Of a DNA stretch of 64,000 nucleotides, positions 1 to 11,274 are shown piece after piece. The stretch is from Morella rubra (lineage: Eukaryota; Streptophyta; Magnoliopsida; Fagales; Myricaceae): assembly GCA_003952965.2 (NCBI GenBank), contig CM025853.1, positions 8,838,541 through 8,902,540 of the forward strand, in the 5' to 3' direction. Position 1 is the stretch's first letter. Each line of letters starts with the position of its first letter. The translations under genes were made by a program, and so were the position numbers. The notes beneath the pieces were generated by a model that was not told the origin of the DNA, did not search any database, and worked only from the letters and a program-made list of their open reading frames with translations.

Positions 1-3000
1 GCTTAGAGGAAATGGTCATGATTACAGCCGCGAGCGAAATAGGTGGCTACAGGTGTTTGGAATAAAAGATGGTGCTATGTGGATCACTCTCATTAAGGTA
101 TTACAGTGTCTTGCGAAATACTGCATTAAGACCAAAGTAAGAGACTAGGGATATGCCGATGCTACGACCCTTATTCCAATTTTTTTTATGCGGCATCGGG
201 CTTCTGAATTTCCACTCTGTGGGTATGATTGTCATCGCCGGAAGGTATCTATTTGCAATTCTATCACACTCGCAAGAACGGTTAAGTAAATGAGTTCCGC
301 GGTAGATATAGGATAGAAAGGAATTTGAACGGCTGGGTTATGGCTAGGCAACAGTTTATATAATGGGATGGCACTTCACATCTCTGGTGGTGGTAGACAC
401 TAAATGATGAGTGACTGGTAGGGAAAGGTAATCAGAGTCCTTAGTGGGTTTCGATATACGACTCTTAGTTGCAGTGACTCACGGGTGTTGTTACCAAAGG
501 GTCATGACTGTGGTGATTAGGACACTACGTCAGTTTTCTTGTAGCGAATGGCGCACTTTTCGGGGTCAGATTACTGAAGCTGGGATGTGATCACTGCTTT
601 TTTCTTTTGTTATTTGCAGGTAATGCTACTTGGGTATCAGTTGGGCGATGCGAGGGTTCTTTGGGTTGGCGATTGGTTATGGGGCGTTGAGAGGTTAGTG
701 GCATAATGAGCGTATAAACTCGCTTCTTTGAGTTACCAGGCTACTAGGCAGTATATTCCGAACTTGGGGTGTAGGGCTAACACTAGGTAATCTCATGGGT
801 TATGGGGGATTGAGTGCGCCTAATTGACCTGTGCTTATTTTCTTTTTAGGCAATCAAGGAAAAATTCAGGCTTTGAAAATACTTTCATGTAATCTCTTCG
901 GGGCTTGCCGCGGCAACTGGTTGAAGCGGCGTTCTGTGTGGGTGGATCCACTTAAGGAAGTGCGGCACGGCATACCGGCTTTTAACAACAAAGAGATATA
1001 ATGGGAGCGGCGGTATTTGTATGGGTCCAGTAGAGACGTTTATGTAGCGAACAGCGGAAATGATCAGATCTTTGGGCAAGTGTTTAAATGAGTTAACAGT
1101 GATCGATACTGGTTGATTGATTTCAGCATACAAGAATCCGTACGCGCATTTTGATCCTGCGGACAAGGAAGTGCCACACGGCGAGATCAGAAAAGCACTC
1201 TTCGGTGTATATGCAGTGCAGATCGAGAGAGTAGATTCTCGGGCGAGCTTGCTAGGCACAGATCGATAGCTAGAACAAGTTGGTGACAAGGGAATAGAAG
1301 GAACCGTAAATTTTTCGCGGTAGTTAACTCTAGGAAATTCTAGTAGATAGTGCAGCGATTAGCGTGATATCTTGAATTGGGGGTAATTGAAGCTCTTTGA
1401 AGAAGTCTTATCTCTAGATAATCATATATATGACCTACAGAGTGGAGAACGTATATGGCTTGCACGGAGCGTTATATATTGCTGTGCAACTGAAGTCAGG
1501 AAGAATCGCGTTTTCGCAAGTGCTGGGGTGGCCATGTGAAACTCCACCCATCAAAACGTGCCGGGGGTTTGCGCACTCTCTAACTCTCGGTTGGGTCACT
1601 CACGCTCAAAACCTGTTTCATACTTGGAATGTTGAGGGAGAACGTCAAAGACTCAGGGTTCTTCATGTCCTTGGAGATGGTTGTGATCATGAGGAACTTC
1701 TTCTACGCGGATAGATTTTTAGCTCTGGGTGCTCTGGACGGACCTGGTTTCTTCACATCTAAGCTCAGTGTTGGGGTGGTAATTCAGAGGGAGAGGGGGA
1801 CGACTGACTGGTGATGAGGATCAGATTCCTGACTCATCTGGACTTGGTCGGCTTAGGCACAGGCTGGATTCTTGGGACTCAAGGGTATATTTAATGAGTA
1901 CTAGGTGGATCAGTTTTCTCATTGGAGGCTGAGTATTCTACTGGATCAAAGCTTCGGCGAGAAAGGCTGGGAGAAGCTTATGGAGAATCTTACAACACGA
2001 GAGCAACAGGCTTCATTTTGCTGTAATTCTGACAAATGCTTAGGGAATGAGATGTTTACCTAAGATTTTTACAAGTATTTCCATAAGGGTCATGTTGCAT
2101 TCCCTGCCGGGAGCCACTCAAGGGGCTCCCCTTCTTGCATGAGGGTCGAGGCCGGGGTCGATCCTCAGGTAATTAGTGAAAATTTGTGGGTCCATCAGTG
2201 CCAAGAGAGTTAGCAGGGTTTTCACTGATGTATCTTAAATATAAAATTGTTGGATACCAAGGGAGAAAGCCAGCAGTCAGTAAATGTGGACCGGTATAGT
2301 AGGTTTCTTGTATCTTTGTATTGGTAGAAAATTATTTAACGCTAATTTAACATGCATATTTTGGTGTCTGGAGCAGATAGTGCAATGGTCGTGGTAAGCG
2401 GAAAGTCGTAAGATTCTGTTTCGACTGTTTGCTCAGTTTCACTTTTATTGTGGGAGGCTCTTTCGTTATGTTATTGGCTATGTCTCTGGATAGTATGATG
2501 GCTACGCGAGGAAATGGAATTGGTTGCCCGAATGGTAAAGATTTCACCACCTTCTATGTTAGACTTTGGTCTAGAGGTAATGTCTTTGCAGATTTGGTCG
2601 GATATTTCACATCATACAGAGTTAATTTAAACTTTTATTATTAGAGAAGAAAGAACGTAGACAGTTGGCTAGAGTAAATGTGTCTTTTCGGGATGATATG
2701 GTCTGTTGTTCTTGGTCTCTCGCTTTTCTTTTTTATTTACGCTCACCGTATGCGTTTTGCGTACATGGGATAGAAAGTAAGCTCTATCTGTTATTACATC
2801 GGGGTTAACCAGATGATTTGTCAAGATCGGTGGTTGTATACTATTAGAGTTGATAACGAAGTTGTTCTGAAGATGAGCCGTGGATGGGGTGATGGTTATT
2901 GGGGATTCTGATGATACATATACGCATCCAACCGATTAAGAAATGATTCTCGCTAGAGGCTATTGAAGATGGTTGATGAACGGAATCTTGGGCCTAAAGT

Positions 3001-6000
3001 CTACGATCTGAAAGTAGAAGGAATGCAGCGTAAGAAGTGCTGCTCCTGGTCAATAGACGTAATTCTTCTCGTCCCTGCTGGATTGCACAGTAGGGGAAGC
3101 CTTCCAAAAGATTCATCGCCAAAAGCAGATGAAGCGTCGTAGAAGAGAGAACCGCCTTAATGATCAAGATAGGTCGCTTATGTTCGCAACGTATGGGGCA
3201 GATCTATTCTTAACACGCCGAGCACTCTTTAATCTTGACGACGATTTGAGGCACTCTGTTTATTTGATTGCTAGGGTGCCTAGGGCAGGAACAATGCCTA
3301 CGGTAAAGCTTCTTGAGCGCTTTGGCATCTTCAGCGGGTAAATTGAACATTTACTAAACTATTGCGATTCAGCCTGGCGGAGAGTTAACTGGTTATTGGT
3401 GGAAAGTTGGTTATACTCTCGGTTGATTTTTTGCTGCTTCTAGTATATTTCAAGTTTATATATTCTTAAAGTCATCAAGTTGCTGGGCTATTCAGAGATT
3501 TTGTAAACTCTTCGCATACTTTTGGTCATGGATTTATTTTCTTGGGTGTAGGATCGGAGTATGAATTGTCGAAGGTTCTAACTGAAATTTATGATTTCTA
3601 CTTACTATTTAGAAAATGCCCTCTTCAGGCATTAATGCAAAGGGGAAGATGAAGTATACTGACAAAGGGGAGCAAAAGTGGCAGCGTTTTTCGAGTGCAA
3701 GAAGACTCATTGGACTAGCCCACGCGTAGATATTTGAGAAATGAGTAGGTCTAGAGTTTTCCAATGCTCACCTGTTTGACATGTTATCATGGTCATTAAT
3801 GTTTATAGTGGTCTTGTTTGTAGCCCTTCGCAACTCACTTTTATCATATATTGAATTCTACATCATTTGAAGTTTGATTAACGGAATTTAAATAATTCAC
3901 TTATATACCTTATAACTCTCGAATTTTTACGTTCGGAGGGTCCTGCCACAGGCAGTCTGATGGCATGAAGGAATGATCGCCAGCGGAAAGAGTCAAGAAA
4001 CGCCTTATCGATTAGGTCTATCTGTTTGTCTGCAGATATCGGCTTTGTGAGACATTGCGAACTAAATGACCTAGAGGCGTAGACCAACGCCTAAGGTGAT
4101 GTTTGGAGGTGTTTTGCCATCTCCATCACAAATCCATAATTGCTCTCTTTCTTCTGGTACCCGAGGGGTTTTGATGGTTCTCTTTAGGGAGTCGGTCTCT
4201 TAGACTGGTATGGGTAAGTCTAAGTGGATTTCTCAGAAATGGATTTTTAGTAGCGAGGTTATTATTTCAGGTGCTGTCTTTTGTTCTTTTCGCATGTGAA
4301 TTCGAAAAGAGGTTTCAGGGTTTCGCTTAGAATACGCTTCTTCTGGGGCACTTACACTACGTAGCGTCAAGGAAAAACCCAACGATAATAAAAACAGATA
4401 CTTATTGAGGTTTTGTGAGAGAGATCGTAATAACATTCTTGGAAGTGGATATATGTATTCGGGCCAGCTTCATCGGTTCGACTTTGGCTGTTGCAGGTTT
4501 GGGATTTTCGAAGCACCCAAGAAACTCGTTTTAGGTTCACACTCCAGGGGTGAAAGAAGATCCCTTGGGGCCTCCACCTAGCATGGTGAGAACAGAGTGA
4601 TTCTCTAAGTCATAAGAGCAGTATAAGAGGCGAGACATGAAGTGCTCACAAACAGATACCAAGTAGATTTGCGCGAGCCAGTGTCTTGCATCACGCGGTA
4701 CCAGTGGGTGATTATCTGCAAGCAGCAGGGAGAGACTGTATATAGTCGGAAGTTCCAATGTTTTCTTTGTCTTGTGTCAGAAACGCTATACAGAGGTACA
4801 AGCAGAGAGAGCTAGACTTCATTTATTAGGCAATAGGATGAAAGCTATATGAAGGATAGGACATCAAATGGCTGGAACCTGTGTGCTAATACATTGGGGG
4901 TCTAATTTTGGTCCAATCCATCTCGGATAGTAAAGGGGGTTTGGGTGGAATACTGTTGATTTTGTCTGATTAATAACTCATAACAAGGTTCCTCTCAGGT
5001 AATGGTTACATAGTTATGCATATCTCGCTGATTAGGTGGCGCTATACAGAGAGTAATGGTGTAGAGATGGGCATATTCCTTGTAATTGTATTTATTCATT
5101 CTTCGGTTAGTTTGAGTCTATGGCATTGCTGCGGCTGACTGAAAGGAGATTTGGATGGGGGGACTAGCTAGGGGTGGGGCTTGTGAATCTTTACCATAGC
5201 TAAACCGCTGAGCCAACATAGATTCTCAGCGTTTCAGCTGAGATGGAACATTTCGTCGACTCTTGTCCTGTGAACTCAAAAGTTATTTGACAAAACTGTG
5301 AATAGGACTTGGGAGGATTTTGTTTGAAGGTATGAGGGAGACAATGGTCTCCGGGGTATGCTGCTATTGCGACCGTGCTTTGCTAGACTCATATATTTTG
5401 TGGAGAGGGAGGGCAATTGTAATGCAGGCAGGGATTTCGCTCAAGATATTCTAATGAGCTCCCAGTAGAGATGTGACATTTTCTCTTTTATAATAGGAAT
5501 TGATAAGAAAGTCTGTCTGGTATGAGGTCTAGAGATGGTGTTTCAGGCGATATAGGAGTGGTAGAGCAAATGGATCGAATCACAATTGTTGTCTAGCTGA
5601 CGCTCACTATATTCATAGTTGTATTATGGCTCTGTATGCTATCAGGTGAATGATCATTTTGGCCCAGTAATGGGGCCAATTTGGGATAGCTAATAGACGA
5701 CACTATGACACGTTATTAGTCCCTCAATACCTTTGGATTATTTCAGTGTGGAGATAAGGTGTGGAAGAAGGCGAGCAGCTTTAAAGTGCTGAGAGATTAT
5801 ATAGTAAAGTCGGGGTTGGTTGAAGCAGGTGTTATAACTTTGACACATCAGGTTCGGATGTTCACTTATTTTTTTGTGTGGTTGTCGTGTGTGGGTTCTC
5901 AAGGTATCTCAGAATCATTTAACTATGACCTGAACTGGTGGTTGGATCATTCAATTAGGAGAGATCGCTGCGCATGTAGTCTTACATCTCTCACTTCGTC

Positions 6001-7190
6001 TCTACGATGAGGTTGCTGCATAGACTAAAGAAAGATTCCTTAGTTGTAAGATTGATCAAAGAAAAATTGGCAACAGTACTTTCACCTCAAGAGATGGAGT
6101 GGAGGGGGAAAGTTGTGGGGTTTTTAGGGACCCATGGACTTGCATAAAAACTGACAGTTAGAGAGTTGTGGCGTTCAGTTTCCGCTGTGTTCGAATAAAG
6201 GTCTTTATGATGGAACCAGTCGTATGAATCTATTTGATCTTCCTTTCTCAAAACTTTCCCAACACGCCAAACGTGAAGAATTTTTGTGTGTTTCCTGATT
6301 CTCACAGGAGGAGACTTTTGCAAACCGATATCGTTGGCAATTGAATTAAAGGATGAAGGGAGCAGTTAGTACCAATGCCATGTATTTCTTGTGTATATAG
6401 AGTAAATGGTCTTCCTCGGTTACTATGCTGATCGCTACGTGTGCCAATTGCTCTTAAATATCTGCTGCTCGAATGCTCTCGCGCGCAACTTAGAGGTGAC
6501 TTTGAATTCATTCTTTTGAATCAGGCTCGGCGCACAATAGTATAGTTTAATCGGTATACATCAATTGCAACGATTGGCATCTTAGCATGCATACGCAGGA
6601 TTAGCTCACATTGCAGAATCTTAACTATGTTAAATATTACTCCTACATATTATCAGGGTATGAAGGCCACGGGAAGATGAGCATATAAGGGAAGATACAA
6701 GACAGTTGATATGGCATTAATTGCAGCATAATCTCAGAAGTCGCAAAATTACTAATTGATTCTCAGTAGATGGCTCTAGACCACACTTTTTATCTCTTCG
6801 GAGTTGACTATATCTCTCAAGATGGCATGGGGAATACATAAATAACTGGGATGGGCATGGTTACTCATAGGGATTTGTGAGTAAAATATCAAATCCTATG
6901 AACATAGATTGATGATAGGAAAGTAAAACAGCTAATAAAAGCATGAACGAGGGGTGAAATATGGTAAATGCTAATAGATTTGCTTTTTGTCTGTTTATAT
7001 TTGTTATATATTTTTCTCTTTATTCAAGCTTGTATCAGTCATTTTTGGCCTTTAAAAAATTATGTGCTACACTCAATATGTGATAGAGGAGAGGACTTGT
7101 GCGATAGCGATACATTTTTAGAAGCAGAATGATTAGCAGGTGTTTCATGATCTTTTTGCATGCGACTGGAATAACTAACAGAGTTTTTCC
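1..7190. other. Corrupted-looking non-coding block, far left
   Basis: No gene is supported here. The plus strand is rich in G and T, open frames are short and show no recognisable domain, and frames on both strands look random. By position this block should mirror the intron and exon 3 region of ACD11 copy 1 (42,000-43,500). Near 940-975 and again near 1,143-1,178 there are short strings resembling the antisense of the exon 3 start (a GGATCC-like word followed by TTAAGGAAGT). I regard both as weak. The block is far longer than the clean stretch it would correspond to. Confidence 0.4.
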
Positions 7191-7234
7191 CCTAGTAATG
7201 GGCCTGGGAGGAATGCCTCAGATTAGATCGCTTA

Positions 7235-7425
7235 GGTTTTTCCTCAGTAGGGAGGTATGGTAAAAGTCGGCTTGTCCCTGCCACACTGAGCTCACATAAA
7301 ATGTCTTTCACTCTATCCTCATACTGGCATAGTAAGAATGCGCTCGGCAAAGCCGTGCGACTACAGAAGTTCATAAGGTGCCAATCGTGGTGATCTGCGA
7401 CCCTTGCAGCTAGCATGATGTGGGT
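7235..7425 (-). pseudogene. Possible corrupted antisense copy of ACD11 exon 2
   Basis: Read on the minus strand, this stretch aligns loosely with exon 2 of the ACD11-like genes at 41,663-41,833 and 63,753-63,925. Shared short words occur in the right order, including CAGTAG, CCCTG-CCAC, TTTCACTCT and AAGGT-CCAAT, separated by substitutions and small insertions. It lies on the expected side of the clearer exon 1 ghost at 8,640-8,860. No reading frame survives. The call depends on that neighbour and would be weak alone. Confidence 0.3.
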
Positions 7426-7754
7426 CGCAAAGCTCATGAGTCAGAAAACTTGGATGGATAAATACTGAGTGGCAGTAATTGGTTTTGACTCCAGGCTGGA
7501 GACGTTCGGCCACAATGCTTCTGCATTAAGTGGGAGCGCGACAAGAACTCGTTTTGTGGTTCATTATCTTGACCTCACAAGTAATTATTCGTGGTAGCAA
7601 AACTAAGTTACGAACAACTGCAAAAACTCAGGGAATTAATGTTGCGTGCAATGGGCAGCTTTCTTCCCAGATTTGTTTGGTTCGGATCATTTGGGCTGCA
7701 GCATTGCAATATTAACTATGCCAAGGGAGTTTAATTTGGGCTAAATGCATCTAC

Positions 7755-8321
7755 AGAACCCTGAGAGAGCTTAAGAGGAATTCAGTGGAGGTCACAGATA
7801 TAAGGAGAGCCTTGATGAATTTGTCATCTGTTTTCGCAGTAAGTGGGGTATTTAAAAGTAATGTATATACAGAGATAACGGAAAATTGTTAATGATCTGT
7901 ATTTTAGACAGAGTTGTGGAGTAGTTCTGAGAAGGCCGAAATAGATTCGTCAGCAAATGGTGAGGTTCTGTCTTTGCTTCATCTAAATGGTCGGCTTGTA
8001 AGCAGCCACTCTGATGGAACCATAAAGGTTAGCACATAAACGGAACCGATATAATATTCCGTTTCATACCTGCATCAAAACCTGCCTACCTATATATCAA
8101 CATGACATACATGCTTGCATATACGCATACCTATGGGCAGAGGATCGTATTTCCTTGTCCCACAGCTAATGCTATCTTATTGTTTCAAGGTGTGGGATAT
8201 TGGGAAGAGGTCGATAAGGTTGATTCAAGAAGTTCGTGAACATACAAAGGCTGTCACATGCCTCTACGTTCCATCTTCAGGTCACAAACTGTATAGTGGT
8301 TCCTCTGACAAATCAATTCGG
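7755..8321 (+). pseudogene. Fragment of a LIN/CERBERUS-like WD40 E3 ubiquitin ligase gene (three exons)
   Basis: Three clean exons lie inside a corrupted block. Exon A (start unclear, end 7,838) reads LRELKRNSVEVTDIRRA and ends at a perfect GTAAGT donor. Exon B (7,908-8,027) reads TELWSSSEKAEIDS then LHLNGRLVSSHSDGTIKV. Exon C (8,190-8,321) starts VWDIGKRSIRLI and ends LYSGSSDKSIR before GTAAGC. All junctions are phase 0 with GT-AG borders. The order matches the linker and first WD40 repeats of the plant putative E3 ligases LIN and CERBERUS, which act in infection-thread growth in legumes and have orthologues in other plants. The U-box side and later WD40 repeats are absent, so this is a fragment. 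I expected it in the mirrored ACD11 intron at 41,267-41,662 and it is not there. Family assignment is from memory of the protein, without a search. Confidence 0.7.
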
Positions 8322-8410
8322 GTAAGCCATCTCATGATTGCTACTTTAAGTAGAATCAGAGTCCTCAGTTGCTCCTCCTGTTTTTGGTTGACATGGGAAT
8401 GTATTTATTA

Positions 8411-8456
8411 GATATTCTGGTGCCAAATTATATAGTGGTTCCTCTGACAAACCGTC
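8411..8456 (+). repeat. Second, partial copy of the end of LIN-like exon C
   Basis: About 90 bases after exon C, the sequence encoding KLYSGSSDK occurs again with a few changes (SGAKLYSGSSDKPS). WD40 repeats in the gene family can resemble each other, but here the nucleotides themselves are nearly the same as at 8,282-8,314. This looks like a short local duplication or rearrangement at the edge of the fragment rather than the next natural repeat. Confidence 0.5.
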
Positions 8457-8639
8457 TGGGGGAATGACGATCACCCATAGTAATACATAGGAAGTCACTA
8501 ATTCGCTAGCTCTAAGGTTAGGAGTTCGAGTGGACATAAGTTGAACGACTCGTTTATGATATAAAATGCTGACCTTGGGCCGTAGGTGGAGGACTGGGGC
8601 GGTTGATAAATCTTGCTGTCGTTTGATGGGGCAGGTTGG

Positions 8640-8860
8640 GGACCCGTGGCGCGCGTAGGCAGGCTCAAGCGAACTTGAAGGGCGATGTGCCACAGCGTGG
8701 CCGAATGAGAGGCAAGATGAGGAGGACGGCGCGGGCGAGATTGCGGGGCGAGTCTCCAAGTCTGCAGTTGGGGGAAGCGGGTGGGACATCAACAGTGGTC
8801 CGGGGCGAGACTCCTTCTCGTTGCAAAGGTAGACCTGTGGCTCCGAGCGGTATATAACAT
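8640..8860 (-). pseudogene. Corrupted antisense copy of ACD11 exon 1
   Basis: Read in reverse, this GC-rich stretch follows exon 1 of the ACD11-like gene at 41,080-41,266 almost from end to end. Long shared words in order include GCGAACTTGAAG, GAATGAGAGGCAAGATGAG, GCGCGGGCGA, GTCTGCAGTT and CATCAACAGTGG. Between them are many one- to few-base insertions, often G, and substitutions, making the copy about 15 percent longer. No open frame remains. It shows that the corrupted left block is derived from a real ACD11 region in inverted orientation to copy 1. It may be an old relic or a badly read copy of the mirrored arm. Confidence 0.65.
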
Positions 8861-8869
8861 CAGGGATCC

Positions 8870-11195
8870 GATTCGTAGTCGAGATCGGGAGAAATGGGGT
8901 TCGGGCTTCCCATGGGATCTCGTCCCATCTTCGTTAGCAGGGGAGTTTTAGAATACTCATCTAAGCGTCTGTTATCGACCTAGCTACGTCTTCCTCCCTT
9001 TTTGCTGCGCTAGGGTAAAAAAAAAAAGAAACATAGGAGAGGTCACTAAGGGAAAAAATTCATGGGCTCCTAGCCACGGCAACGTTTTGGTTGTAATTTA
9101 TATATTATAGTGGAGGGAAGGTTGCCGATATACATAAACACTTTTTTCTTTTTGGTTTTCGTCTCTGGGATGAATGTAAAGTTTCGAATGCTGGCAATTA
9201 TGGTTTACACAAAATATAAAGAACACACGGGTCATATTAGGTATGCTGGGGATGAAGAAGATAGGGAAGGGTGTTGATCAGAAAAGTAGCAGGATGAAGA
9301 ACAATGGCCAAAGGATAACACTAAAGTGGTTTTCGTGTACTAAGCAAGTTGTGTTGGTATTATGGGTTCCTGACGACTAACGGCGCGCTGTGTGGGCTAC
9401 TCAAGACCATTGAAACTTAAATTTTCACTGTTTGTAAGGCTGAGACCTTGTAAGAGCAGTTAATGACTATAGGGTCGTACAATGAATCTAAAGCGGAGCA
9501 ATGTGGCGTAAAGATTTTCTCAAGAGGGAAAATACTGGGGGTGAGGGGCAAGGTGCCTATAACGAGTGTTTGTCGGCGCTAGGCACTATCTTATGCAGCA
9601 TGACGAGATTGAGTCTACTCTGGTAATAACAATTGAAGAAGAGAATTTGGCTGAGAATCTGGTGTTTTTCACGAGTGTATAACTGGGTGCCGGGGCTAAG
9701 CAAAGAGCATCATATAAAGTCGCTTTTGCACAAAATATATACGGGCTAGACGGCGCGCGAGTGTTGAGAAAATTGGACTGATTAGGGCATTGCATAGGTC
9801 TGGGAAATAAAAGCTGGGGTCACTTAAGCGTGGTGTTTCTTGGGCGCTACAAGGTAAACATGACACAGGTTCACGAACACAAATCATCTTGGATATGGGG
9901 TTTATATGTAAATCATTGCATGCTCAGCTTAAAGTGATGGCAGGGTATATGAACGTACAGTTCGTTCTGTTTTTCGGGGATGGCGAGACTCTTGAGCTCT
10001 ATGTGAAATGTACGGAGGCAGAGCTATATAAGACATTCTGGTAGATAAAAACAATGGCAGGGAAGTAGACATCGGGTAGTATGGTCCATGACATCAAAAA
10101 CAGTTCGCTACGCTTATTTTTTTTTGTGGTTTTTTTTTTTGTTGTTTTAATATTTTTGTTTATTAGCGGCAATTTATTCCTTGCTTTTTTGGCGTGGATC
10201 TTACAAATCTCTTTGCTTTTCCGTGGATTCATTTTCGATCTTACAGGCTGTTGGGATGATTGTCGGAGACATATATTTGAGCGGGAGAAGAAATAGGTAG
10301 TTATAGATTGCAGCGCTGAAATAGGGTGATAGGTGGAAATAGGACACTGAGAGATGCCGGTAGCGTATTTGGCAAAGCCAAAATTTTATATCAAACGGCA
10401 GAACACGTTTATAGTAGTGTAGGTCATGGAATATTGTTTTTGTTTGGTTTTTACTTATATGATGAGATGTCGGGTAGTGGGCATGTAAGCTTAATATTCT
10501 CTTGTTCCTTTCTCCGATATGTAAGGGGACTGGGTATATTCGGGTGGATTCCATAGACACTAGCACTTTTGAAGCAGGCTAGATTATCTCATCGGCATTG
10601 TACAACAAAAATGGGGTTTTGTGGTTATATACACCGCCAAACGCTGATCATATTGCCTCGTACGATTTTTGGACATGATTGGACGCTTGGAGGCTATAAG
10701 GGAAAATGGGTCATGACCTAAGTAAGGGTCTGTGTTCGAACTTACAACAGATGGGCGCGCAGTGGCGGGGACATGCATTAAGATTCACCAGAAAGGCAAG
10801 TTGGCAATTCTTATTTATATGTTTCACGGTGATTGACTTCGGATGTCGGTCTGTTAGGCGGAGTCTTCGTCTTTTTATAGGGCTAAAGATCTTTAACAGG
10901 TTCTCATAAGGGATAAATTACCAATTCTCGATGACATAGAAGAAGCGTCATGCAATGCTGCTAATAAATCTGAATAAGAGGAGCATTAGGGAAATTGCGT
11001 AGTCGTATTTTGGCATCTCACGATTGCAGGATTTCGTCGCCGTCTTCGATAGGTCTATTATGATGCACGGAGGGTATGGGCGGATCTAGCACTAACTGAA
11101 TGATTAGGGGTTATTTACCTCTTAGTGGAACAATAATCCAGAAAGAGTTCTTGATTTGCTCTTGGGTTTCATTAAGTTAGATGATTTTTGCGCTA
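8870..11195. other. Corrupted-looking non-coding block
   Basis: No gene is supported. The longest frames (up to about 120 codons on the minus strand near 10,200-10,560) show no domain, and overlapping frames on the other strand look equally likely. By the mirror this should correspond to the ACD11 promoter side at about 40,200-41,080, but it is roughly twice as long. T-rich and G-rich runs occur, for example near 10,120-10,160. Confidence 0.4.
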
Positions 11196-11202
11196 ATTCC
11201 TA

Positions 11203-11266
11203 ATAGGCTAGAGAATCTTGAGAAAATACTCTTAATTACGGAAAACTCTAAATTATAAGAATGGGA
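11203..11266 (-). repeat. Clean inverted copy of 40,146-40,211
   Basis: About 60 consecutive bases are identical to the reverse complement of 40,146-40,211, including CTTAATTACGGAAAACTC. Sequence on both sides is not alignable by eye. It is an intact island in an otherwise corrupted block. It also shows that the mirror relationship reaches beyond the clean arms, with the left side about 6 kb longer than the right over the same interval. Confidence 0.75.
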
Positions 11267-11274
11267 GAAAGATA

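Noticed and set aside
1143-1178. Possible ghost of ACD11 exon 3
   Set aside because: Two competing weak matches (also 940-975) of about 30 bases each, with no convincing continuation, so neither was listed as a gene remnant.
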